Shown in pieces: positions 32,801 to 44,400 of a stretch of 64,000 bases of DNA. The translations under genes were made by a program, and so were the position numbers. How positions within the stretch are numbered: position 1 is the first letter of the stretch; each line of letters begins with the position of its first letter. Source of the stretch: Liolophura sinensis (Eukaryota; Mollusca; Polyplacophora; Chitonida; Chitonidae). The stretch is from NCBI RefSeq assembly GCF_032854445.1, contig NC_088296.1, positions 9,336,706 through 9,400,705 of the forward strand, read 5' to 3'. The notes under the pieces were generated by a model. The model searched no databases. It had not been told where the DNA came from and saw only the letters and a list, made by a program, of their open reading frames with translations.

Positions 32801-33090
32801 GAAATAATAATTTATGATTGGCTACTACGCCTGGAAAATTCATTTTTTCAATTAGCCAAAAACAGTATAAAAAAATTCCCTTCTTGCTTATATCTTCTAC
32901 AAGGAATAGCTATTTTAAAACACGAACAATAGAGGGACTAAGACACTTGTGAATGACCTATAAGTAACGACTGACGTCATCGTTATCTGTGAATGACGTG
33001 ACGCTTGTCAAATTTCGGTCGCACCGTCTGCTCGTTTCTCATTTCTTATTTCCGAGTTGGGGAGTCTATATTTGAAGATTTAATCTGTTT

Positions 33091-33866
33091 GAATGTGAAA
33101 TAAACAAATTCAGAAATTAAGCTGAGAAAACGTGATTTGTCAGCTGCATACATTTTATGCATATGGGACTGTGCGTAAGCCTACTGGGCGCAGTTCTCAA
33201 GATCAGTCAATGCCGTAAACCAGTAAACAGCGTCCTGCTATGCGTTTTTCTTGGTATATATCATCGATGACTTCATGAAAATACAGCTCTGGTTTTATTT
33301 ACTTGTGGGCGCAACTCATGTGATTCGAATAGCTTAACAGTTTTCCATCGCAAAGACACGAGTCCGCCTGGCACGCGCACTCGTATCTCGTTGACGAGTA
33401 TCTTAACCTCTATCACTTAACTTTACTGTCCATCGCTATGAGCCACAGTTCAATAGCAAACAGTTTTTTCCCCTTGAAAATGAGAGAATTCATCCTTTTG
33501 TCCTACATGGTAAAGAGATCCAACTGGCAGAGTAAATCAAGTATACAGACCATCTTTGTGAGAAAAAAAATTGGCTGCTTGATGTCTATATGGTTCATTG
33601 GTAGGCCCCTAGGCCCATTTTTCGAATTTTAGCAATATTTGTCTTATAAAACAGCAAACAAAAAATAGAAAATCTCTACAAAGTTTCCTTACCTCAGTAT
33701 ATGGCTTCCCTCCGTTACGAGTAAGACATGCACTTAGCGCCTGGCTCAGGTTATACACTTTACTCCTACCAACACTTTTTTATTTTACCACGGGCAAAGT
33801 TAAGATCAGGGCCGGACCTTGGGCAGTGAACGACATAGTATAACACATGCATGTCATGGTTGTCAA
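33091..33866. other. Spacer sequence without recognised feature
   Basis: I see no coding region or repeat family. The short open frames lack splice or domain support. Confidence 0.35.
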
Positions 33867-33867
33867 G

Positions 33868-33947
33868 GAGTGAACGAGTGAGTGTTTGGGGTTTAACGTC
33901 GTGCTTTTTTTCAGTCGTATTACGACGAAGTAGTCCTTAGAGTGACT
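33868..33947 (-). mobile_element. CACT-tail SINE, 3' end fragment
   Basis: The GTGTTTGGGGTTTAACGTCG block and following TCAGTCGTATTACGACGAAG match the 3' portion of the copies at 11554 and 18237. It is a 5'-truncated copy. Confidence 0.8.
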
Positions 33948-35320
33948 AGAAACCTTCTTCACTGCAATTATATTTACCTGTTCCTGCCTAAGCCATGATA
34001 CTAGAGGCGTGTGCGTGGCTACTTTTTTAGGCATTTACATGGGCAGTTAGAATAAAACCCCGTAATACCTTTATGTTACCGTCTTTTGACGTAAGAAAGT
34101 ATAAATAAATAAAGGACTCGAAACAGCATCTCCTTTCAGACAGTCACTCTATTCCACTCGGTTCATCACTTTGAGCAGTCCCGCAGTATGTTACTTTCGT
34201 ATTATTATCCAATCGCAATGCTGCAACGTCATGAATATTAATATAGGGGAGCTGATCATGTGATGTAAACATACACATGTGCTATGATCTAAACAAATGC
34301 ACGTGGCAAACTATGGCAATATCACAAACCCTAACTGAGATAACTGAAAATTGGCCTGATTTCACCCTTTACGAGCGAATACTTGGCAAGTGTTACTTTT
34401 CACAAAATATGTCGGTGGTTTGCTGTGAAAAACAATCAAGTAAAAATTGCCGTAACTGCTTTGAGATCTCTTTGGCTGAAATGTAAGGAAAAGAAAGGGA
34501 ACAATAAATTACAAGAAAAAAATTTATTCAAAAAATATAACACTAGAATAAATATGTAAATGAGGTTTATAATGAAATATAAAGCAGCGACATAGTTAAG
34601 ACCAAAAGGTAAACACCAGCACTATTCCAGCTCTGACGCGGCTCCATATGTCATTTCTTCAATGCTAATTATTTTAAGCTAATACTCTCTTTAAAAAAAA
34701 AACCACATTTTTTCAGTGAAACACGGGTACTCGTACAGTGAAAACTTGGGTATTAACATGAACAACATTTGGTAAATATATACAATCTTATATACAGAGA
34801 GAGTTTAATGTGTAACAATTTCTTACTGGTCTCCTCACGGCATCAAAGTTACCCTGTCAAAGTTGATATTCTGGATTATCACCTCTATGATATGTTAGCC
34901 CCAAAAACACAATATTTTAGCACAAGTATTAATGTATTATCACTGGACACTGGCAAAAATTTTTTTTTAGACATTTCAACACAGCGACGGTAATGTTAGC
35001 TCTGGCATAAATATACATGTACCGGTGTATTTGCACTGGACACCAACAAAACATGTCAGGACAAGGGAAAAAAATTTCATTAATGCCACTGGTATTAGAT
35101 AAAATATTCAGTAGGGATAAAAAAAATTTGTAATCATGACCAATTGTTTGAAATTTTATTTACTAATGATGGTATTAAGTCATATTTTATATTTAAATTT
35201 TTGGCCTAACTCAGCAGCCTTAGCAGTTATTGAAAGAGTAACAGCAGCAGTTTTATCACTGACTCTGATATTTTAGGAATCACACCAAAATGTTAACAGT
35301 AATATGGACATCGATTACAG
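33948..35320. other. Spacer sequence without recognised feature
   Basis: A/T-rich, no gene seen. Confidence 0.35.
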
Positions 35321-35595
35321 CAGTATAGCACGGTAATTGTGGCACTAACACCATAAGTTACGGAATAACACCGTGACATAGCAGCAATGATACCGTGACG
35401 TTAGCACTAACACCATGACATTATAACACTAATACAATGACGTTAGCACTAACACCATGATATTATAGCACAAATACCGTGGCGTTAGCATTAATACAGT
35501 GACACTGGCACTAACATCGTGGCGTTAGCACTATAACAGCATTTAGTAATGGTATTAACACCGTAATTTTGGCACTAACATTAAAACATTTCAGT
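35320..35595. repeat. Degenerate short tandem array (GCACTAACACCGTGAC)
   Basis: Words like TAGCACTAACACCATGACATTA recur about 10-12 times with variable spacing. Too eroded for a fixed period. Confidence 0.6.
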
Positions 35596-35617
35596 ACAGA
35601 AACATTTAAATGGTTAT

Positions 35618-35812
35618 ATGACTCAGGAGCCTCTCACCAATGCGGTCGCTGTGAGTTCAGGTCCAGCTCATGCTGGCTTCCTCTCCAGCCGTAAGTGGGA
35701 AGGTCTTGCAGCAACCTGTGGATGGTCGTGGGTTTTCCCCGGGGCTGGCCGCCGTCGTATAAGTGAAATATTCTCTAGTACGAAGACACGAATCAAATAA
35801 ATAAATAAATAA
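35618..35812 (+). mobile_element. SINE, AAATAAAT-tail family, head-truncated with internal deletion
   Basis: It begins at TGACTCAGGAGCCTCTCACC, lacks the A box, has a short deletion in the GCCCGG...CATAATG region, and ends with (AAATAAAT)n at 35812. Confidence 0.85.
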
Positions 35813-37569
35813 TTGGATTTATGATCCAGCTGTAAAATGCTATTCATAAACTTTAAAAAATTATTATTACACTATTATGATCTTTAAAAAATCTGGCAAC
35901 AACGCGAACTGATTTGATACATCTGAAGATATCGTCTGCGACTTCTACAATGGATTAACACTTATTTGACGTTTCTTGTACATAAGTGTGTATTTCAGTC
36001 ACTACATAATATCGGTAACATTTATATGTATAAATATGGATAAGTATATGGAGTAATAAAGAAGATATATGTATACATGTCATTTTTGTTTTGTTGATCG
36101 AGTGAAATAGTCTGTATTGGTTCGCCGGAGCACGGTCGTTCATTGGGGAAGACATTTATGCCCAAACTACAACATTGCAGGCTTTTTTGTGCACTGATCT
36201 AAGTTTTTAACTGGAAAGAATTCTGAAAGTGTTTTGTGTCACAAAACTTTACGTAAAATACATGAAATGTGCTGAATTATCCAAACTGCCGACGATTTCA
36301 ATCCTTTCTACTTTAGCCACGTGGGTTTGTTTGTAACGCTAGCTGGGCATGCGTACTCGACATGAGTACCTGTGCCCATATTTTGGAAACGCCTAAAGAC
36401 TCGTGTCTAACATTCCAACAAAACTCTTGTGCACTCATTCCGTATAGCAACTCCATGTAAAAAAACACAGATTGAGGTCCTTCCTGTTCTGAATTTTACT
36501 TTTTAGACGTTTGCAAGTTATCACTTAAAACTTAACGCGCTTGATAAATGCGAGCACTGGTTTATTCTGGCGTTTTTGCTATGATGAGGGTAGGCCCCTA
36601 TGGGGAATATATTACTTCTGAGTTTAAAACAGATTGAACAGAAAAACAATATTTTGAAATAACGTATACATAAGATAATAACCAAAAATAATCTACAACA
36701 GTTTATGTAAGCTTTTCATTAATAAATAACGTCATATTGTGTGGTTTTAGTCAGTTCAATTATTTAAGGTGACCAGCAATCATCCGTGACGAGAGAGCGT
36801 GGTAAGGATTCCGTTTTGACATGAACAAAAAAACACCTCTCAGGTAGAGGACGATTTGGCAACAGCAATCTGCGCATATATACTTATGATCGTGTAGTGC
36901 ATTTATTGTATTCTGTAGTAATGAAGATGACACAGAAAATGTCCGTTTTTATGAAATAAGCCGTGAAATTTGAAACCGATTTGACCAGCAAACCGGATGT
37001 TCCTTTCAACCAATGAATGTATAAATGATTAGATAATATGTTCTGGAAATTTGTTCACTAAAGGATATACAACATATAAAAGGCAATAATGAAAATTGTC
37101 AGGAGACAATCTCTAAGTAAGTTGTTACTTAACGATTAGCTATGTATAATCCACGGCCAATTTTAAAAACGTTTCGATGTTGTTGTTGTTGTTGTTACGT
37201 TGTCAAAAATGGAATCATATCAAAAGGTGATAGAGTTTGATCATATCAGATACACAACTACAAACTTGATAGCATGCGAAATGTTTTTCGACACGCCTAG
37301 TTCTCTATGGTGCTTTGTAAATCCATAGTAGATCAAACAACTGGCATTTGTGATCTTTCTGTTTTGCACAGAAAAAAAACGTTAAAGAGTTGAATGAATT
37401 ACTGTGGCCTAACACCTCCCTGAAGTGTTTCACATTCGAATAAGATCTCACCAAAGATCAATGAAGTGACCTTTTTGAGTGGAATAGCGACTCGTGTCCA
37501 AGTTGTCTTGGTAATTTTCTCTTGTAGTCCATGAATGATACGCTAACCCACAAACTGTAATCGCACCCG
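35813..37569. other. Spacer sequence without recognised feature
   Basis: No gene recognised; a (GTT)n microsatellite lies at about 37180-37196. Confidence 0.35.
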
Positions 37570-38280
37570 ACTTTACGTACGTCATACGGAAAAGGTTAGC
37601 CATTAAAAGTTTCAACATTGTCAACAGTGTGCGTCAGATTAAATGGTATATAATGGGATCGACAATCAATACCTCACCACAATTTGCTGATTAGGATTTT
37701 GGCAACATGATGTCGCCCTGCCACAAGAACACACAGTAGGCCTATATGTGCAAACACCTAAAGACTTGTCGTCATAACTAACAAAACCGTTAGCCATGAC
37801 GCAAAAACCCAAACATACATACATACACACACGCGCAAATACCTTACCAAATTTGCACAAAAATGTTTTGCGTGAATCGAGAGTGGCAGGACAAGAATAA
37901 CATGTGTACTGACTGCGTTTTAAAAGTGAAAGGGGACATAGCCCAAGGCTCTCCACTCATGTAATATCGCTGCCACCACTAGACAAGCTTGACCTTTGTG
38001 TCCTTTACGACATACCTGGCGCTGTTTAGGCTTAATCGGACCTATAAGCCTATCAAGATGTCGTCAACAGCACTGTTTCAGGTGACACGATAGAATCATC
38101 TTGTGCTCACATGGAATAAGGATAATGCATATATTTGTCAAGTTTTAATATACACAGTTTTCTTGCTGTTGTTGCAGGGAGGAAAAAGAACGCGCGAAAA
38201 CATTCCTTGGTGATGAAAACGAAGGGAAATAACCAATGGCTCACACCAAGTTCAACACCCATGAGTTATCTCCTTCTCCA

Positions 38281-38464
38281 TTACGCCAGTTTTGAATCTT
38301 GGAAACTGTTGTTGTAGAAAATGTAGGGGAAGTGTTCCGGGTACGATATTGTGGAATTTTTCCATGTTTTATCTTCTCTAAAATTCGCCGTGTCCCAGGT
38401 CTGAGGTCGAGGAATCCTAAAACTGTACTTATCGTCGTTAGAATCATCGTCCATAAGTCTGTGC
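38281..38464 (-). CDS. Gene B last exon (cytoplasmic tail)
   Basis: 184 bases ending [32 protein letters not shown] and a Tyr-rich [13 protein letters not shown]. Preceding intron is only ~310 bases, against 4.85 kb in gene A. Confidence 0.9.
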
Positions 38465-41400
38465 CTGAAAACGTGACATAAAAATATTACAAAACAAAAG
38501 ACAAAAATTGTGTCCTCAACGGCCATAGGAATGAGGTTGAGGATTAAACAGACAATGGCGTCATCCTTCTCATAGTACCATAAATGGACGTAAATAGTAA
38601 ACTGAAAGTATATGGTTTAACGCCACCCCCCACAATAATCCAGCCATATTGTCGCGACTGTTATAGAAAGGACACTTGTAAGTGGACTGGGAATAGAGTT
38701 TAGCGACACTGTATACAGGATTGAGGCTCCACCACTGAACAAATAAGGGCAATAGGAAGAAAACTAAAAGCTACCTTCTTCTCCGAGAGCGACACCACAT
38801 TACTGTGATCACAACGACAATGGCGATAAGCAAGGCGCCAGCCACTGCACTAGGTATGGCGATTCTTTCTGAAAAACAAAATAGGCCAATATAAATATGT
38901 ACTGTATTTTGTAAAATAAACAAATTTTGTAAAATAAATTTCATATTATTATAAATCAAAGAGTGATTCATAGTTTCCATTTGTCAAGACATAGTCACGT
39001 GATGCTCGGAAAAACATAACCTACAACTATCCAGCGAAAAAACAAAATATAGTGCTTTTGGTGACATATAGTGATTTTTACGACACTTAGTGATTTTTGT
39101 GACAAAGTGAATTTTGTAACATACTTTCTGTGAATAAATGTGAGCGTTTGTTTGAAGATCCCAGTCATCGTTTAAAAATGTCATTGGTCCCAGCCCCACG
39201 TGGTCTATTCCAGCATCTGCTGGGACCATTAAAGCCTACACTGAATCGAACCATGTGTCATATCAAGGATCAAACAAATGTACAAGATGTGGTAGTTATC
39301 CCTGCTCTTGTTCTGCGATCGTACATGTACCTCTGGCCTTCCGGCAACTTGCGGATGGTCGTGGATTTCCCCCTTAGTACTACACCGTTTCCTCTTACCC
39401 TAATGCTGGCCATCTTTAGTTTCGGCTTCAGACACCAATTAAAATACATTTAATAAAATTCTCCATAATGTTTAATATTTACCTATGGGTCCGAGCCCTG
39501 TTGCTTGATCACTTGTCCCTTCCCCTGTGTCTTTTGTCGTCGGTTTCGCTGTTGTATTATTGGTAGCTTGATCCGTAAAATTTGTTGAGGTGCTGTTGGC
39601 GTCTGTTATTTGCATCGTTGTTGGACCACTTGGAGTGTCTGTTGTTGTCTCCATTGTTATTGTAGTACTTGATGCATCTGTTGCTGTTTTCATTGTTGTT
39701 GTCGTACTCGGTGCGTCTGTTGTTGTCTCCACTGTTGTTGTAGTACTTAATGCATCTGTCGCTGTTTTCATTGTTGTTGCAGTACTTGGTGCATCTGTTG
39801 CTGTCAGCGTTGTTATTGTAGTACTTGATGCATCTGTTGCTGTTTTCATTATTGTTGTAGTGCTTGGTGCATTTGTTGTTGTTGCTGTCACCGTTGTTAT
39901 TGTAGTACTTGATGCATCTGTTGCTGTTTTCATTGTAGTAGTACTCGGTGCGGCTGTTGTTGTCTCCATTGTTGTTGTAGTGCTTGGCGCATCTGTCTCT
40001 GTTCTCATTGTTGTTGTAGTATTGGGTGCATCTGTTGCTGTCACCGTTGTTTTTGTAGTACTTGATGCATCTGTTGCTGTTTTCATTGTAGTAGTACTCG
40101 GTGCGTCTGTTGTTGTCTCCATTGTTGTTGTAGTACTTGATGCATCTGTCTCTGTTTTCATTGTTGTTGTAGTACTTGGTGCATCTGTTGCTGTTTTCAT
40201 TGTAGTAGTACTCGGTGCGCCTGTTGTTGTTGTCTCCATTGTTGTTGTAGTACTTGGTGCATCTGTTGCTGTTTTTATTGTAGTAGTACTCGGTGCGGCT
40301 GTTGTTGTCTCCATTGTTGTTGTAGTACTTGGTGCCTCTGTCTCTGCTTTCATTGTTGTTGTAGTACTGGGTGCGTCTGTTGCTGTCACCGTTGTTATTG
40401 TAGTACTTGATGCATCTGTTGCTGTTTTCATTGTAGTAGTACTCGGTGCGTCTGTTGTTGTCTCCATTGTTGTTGTAGGACTTGGTGCATCTGTCTCTGT
40501 TTTCATTGTTGTTGTAGTACTTGGTGCATCTGTTGCTGTTTTTATTGTAGTAGTACTCGGTGCGGCTGTTGTTGTCTCCATTGTTGTTGTAGTACTTGGT
40601 GCATCTGTCTCTGTTTTAATTGTTGTTGTAGTACTGTGTGCGTCTGTTGCTGTCACCGTTGTTTTTGTAGTACTTGATGCATCTGTTGCTGTTTTCATTG
40701 TAGTAGTACTCGGTGCGCCTGTTGTTGTCTCCATTGTTGTTGCAGTACTTGATGCATCTGTCTCTGTTTTCATTGTTGTTGTAGTACTGGGTGCGTCTGT
40801 TGCTGTCACCGTTGTTATTGTAGTAATTGATGCATCTGTTGCTGTTTTCATTGTAGTAGTACTCGGTGCGGCTGTTGTTGTCTCCATTGTTGTTGTAGTA
40901 CTTGGTGCATCTGTCTCTGTTTTCATTATTGTTGTAGTACTGGGTGCATCTGTTGCTGTCAACGTTGTTTTTGTAGTACTTGATGCATCTGTTGCTGTTT
41001 TCATTGTAGTAGTACTCGGTGCGGCTGTTGTTATTTGCATTGTTGTCGCAGCATGGCTTGCCGTCTTTTCTGTTGTTGACGTAGCCGTTGCATCTGTTGT
41101 AGTTTCTATTATTGTTGTACTACTGTGTACATTTGTTGTTGTTTCTACGGCTGTCGTAGTACTCGTTGCCCCTGTTGTAGTTTCCACTGCATTTGTCATT
41201 GTTGCACTAGAAGCATCTGTCGTAGATTTTAATGCTGTTGTATTACTTTGAGTCTCTGTTGTTTCTCTTATTGTTGTCGTGCTTTGTCCGTTTGTTGTCG
41301 TTTCTGTCTTTGCTGTTGTCATCGGTGGAGTCGTTGTGCTATCCATGTCAACTGTAGATGTCGGTGTGGGTATGAACACGGGTGTCGCTGGAGGGGCGAT

Positions 41401-44400
41401 AGAAGTCGGAGCTTCAGTTCCGTCGTCGCTGGTCGCTGTTGTTGTGACCTGGGGTGTTGGCGCTGTTGTCAGTGGAGTAGTTGTCGTATCTGTGTGAACT
41501 GTAGATGTCACGCTCGTTGTTGTGGAATCAGACATTTCCGTCGTGGACGTCGATGTGGAAGATTCTGCAGGAAAGTGCGAAACCATTAAGACAGAAAAAA
41601 AGAGTAACAACAATTAGATTACGTGTGATACTGTGACAAGTGTATATCCAATAAGTCGTCATATGACTGAAAAATTGTTGAGTACGACGTTTAACCCCAA
41701 ACACTCACTCACTCACTCACTTACTCACTCACTATATCCAATTATTATATACTAGTGGTGCTTAAGTAAATCATTTCCCTATTCAAAGTGAAAGACAGCA
41801 AACAATAAAGTTTATGTCACAAGAAAGACCAATGGAATCTATAGCAAAATCACAATTCAGTTTTCTTTTTATTTTTTTTTTTTTTGAGAAAATAGTAAAC
41901 ACACAAATATTCCGAATTGTAAGATTGGATGTATGGATCAGTTTAGGTCTTCACGCCGCCACAAACATTTTCTTCATCACAAATCTTCATGTTTACAATA
42001 AGAATACAATAATATAGTTCAGAAAAAAAGTGAACACAGAAGTAGGCAAAGTTGGGCCCACGGTAATGACCTCCAACATTCCAAAGATGTCTCAGGCATC
42101 CCAGTTGATACCAGTTGTCCAAAATTTTGTCCAAAATTAAGGGTAGGAATTTTTTCACACACTTTTCAGCTGTTTTCCCATTTGTCACCTATCTATTTTT
42201 TGATAGTTGGTTTCATTTTAGATAATAGTATGTTTGTGAATCTTGATAAATGTATCCTGAAATGGAGGAATGGGGCGCAAAACCCGTCTGGACTTCTCCG
42301 AAAGTTCACTGATGACGCCTTTTTGGAAAAGATGCGACATTTGGCATATCAATAAGCATAAAAATAAAAGACATTTTAAACATTTTTTTTTTCAAAAATT
42401 ACCTGTGGTTGAATTTGGTTCGACAACAGTAATATTAGTTCCGTTGCAAATTTCTGAAATATAAAAAAATCCCTTTAGAAATATAGAAATGCATCATAAT
42501 TAAACAATTAAGGTCCAGAAAATCATTGTGTAGGCCTTTTTTCTCTTACCGAATTTAAATAGCCTAAACCGCCGATTTCAAAATAAACTTTCCATACTTA
42601 AACATTATAACTGAAATTATCGTCTTTAAATAAATATCATACATGTACCTGTAGTATTTATACTGTTTAAATAAGTTTCTAAAAGTTACTGTGCCATCCG
42701 CATTATACATTTTGGGAAAGCGACCAGCTTTTTAAATTTTCGAGAGGTGACCTTCTTTAAAAGTTTGGGAGCCGCCTTATAAATTTTATAAAGGCGACCC
42801 GACTTATCAATTTTGGGAAGGGGACCCGCTTCATAAATTTTGGGAAGATTACTCTAATATACAGACGAGCCTGGCATTTTGTGAAAGGAAACTATTTGGG
42901 CTATTCAAATATACCAAAAGGAAACCGATTGGATTCGCATTGACCGACTTTTGCAAACAAATCCCAGCGTGGTCTTTTATAACCTCTTGTCAAGAATTTT
43001 GGTGCCACAAATTACCTGACACTAGAAAAATCATGTCTACCCATAAGAGCACAGACCCGATTTTCACAACCAATGTTATTTTTTTTTTCAAAATAACTCC
43101 TTTTACGAAAGGAGATAAGGCGATGTTTTGTGAAAATGAATCCGACAGTATTCTGTCTAACAACGTGACTTGTTGATTCACAGGATACAGTTCGGTTTAA
43201 CAGTGTAAAACCATGACCGAGCATGATATGATTTAAGAACTCAGTTTGATGATCCCACCGTACAGTCCAGTGATCACGCTGCACAGTTCGGTTAAACAGT
43301 GCAATATGGTCATTGCACAACACAGTTCGGTGCCACAGTATAGTGTTGTGAGCGCGCGGTAGAGTTCATTTTATCAGTGAAGTATGGGGATCGCACAGTA
43401 CAGTTCGATATAACAGTACAGTGTGGTGATTGCACGGTGCAGTTAGGTTTAACACTACAGTATTGTAATGGCAGAGAACAATTCCGTTTAACAGGATACA
43501 GAATGGTGATTGCACGACATAGTTTCATTAACAGTACACTGTGCTAATCGCACTATGTAGTTCGGTTTAACAGAACAGTACGATGATCGCATAATACAGT
43601 TCGGCGAAACAATGTTGTGTTGTGATCGCACAGTACAGGTCGGTTTAACAGTACAAAAAGGTGATCACAAAGTACTGTCTAGTTTAACAGTACAGCGTGA
43701 CGACGGCAAAGTATAGTTCAGTTTAACGGTGTGACAGCTCGGTTTTACAATAGAATATGGTGATCACACAGTATAGTTCGGTTTAACTTTGCAGTGCGAT
43801 AGTCGTTTACAATACTGTTTTGTCAAGTTTTTTTTCACTATATACACCTACCGTTAGAGCATTCTGGAGGGTGACAGTCAAGGACTACCAATGTTGGAAA
43901 CAGAAGCCATCGTTCTTTGGTATAGTTAGGTTCAGCTATGCCATGTAGTTATCGCGCAGTACAGTTCTGTTTAGCGATATAAACTGTTAGTCGCTCGATA
44001 CAGTTTGGATTTACCGTATACAGTACTATTCCGTCCATTTTTAAATATATACACTTACCGTTAGATAATTCTGGGTGGCGACAGTCAAGGACTACCAATG
44101 TTGGAAACAGAAGCCATCGTTCTTTGGTATAGTTAGGTTCAGCTATGCCATGTAGTTATCGCGCAGTACAGTTCTGTTTAGCGATATAAACTGTTAGTCG
44201 CTCGATACAGTTTGGATTTACCGTATACAGTACTATTCCGTCCATTTTTAAATATATACACTTACCGTTAGATAATTCTGGGTGGCGACAGTCAAGGACT
44301 ACCAATGTTGGAAACAGAAGCCACCATTCTTTGGTACAGTTAGATTCAGCTATGCCATGTAGTTATCACGCAGTACAGTTCTGTTTAGCGATATAAAATG

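Larger units (their letters stand above)
30020..33090 (+). repeat. Block X-prime, direct copy of 115-1310
   Basis: The ends of this block match the two ends of 115-1310 in direct orientation. The interior is expanded by a 20-bp minisatellite (30343-31145), a broken EB-module exon on the minus strand (31233-31560) and a 44-bp minisatellite (32275-32800). It lies just inside the inner boundary of the left arm, so sequence X sits on both sides of that arm. Confidence 0.55.

Noticed and set aside
39590-41251. 553-codon plus-strand open frame with LGASVAVFIVVV periodicity
   Set aside because: It is the exact antisense of the Thr-rich exon; a 39-base repeat keeps several phases open. Splice signals and homologous context support the minus strand only.
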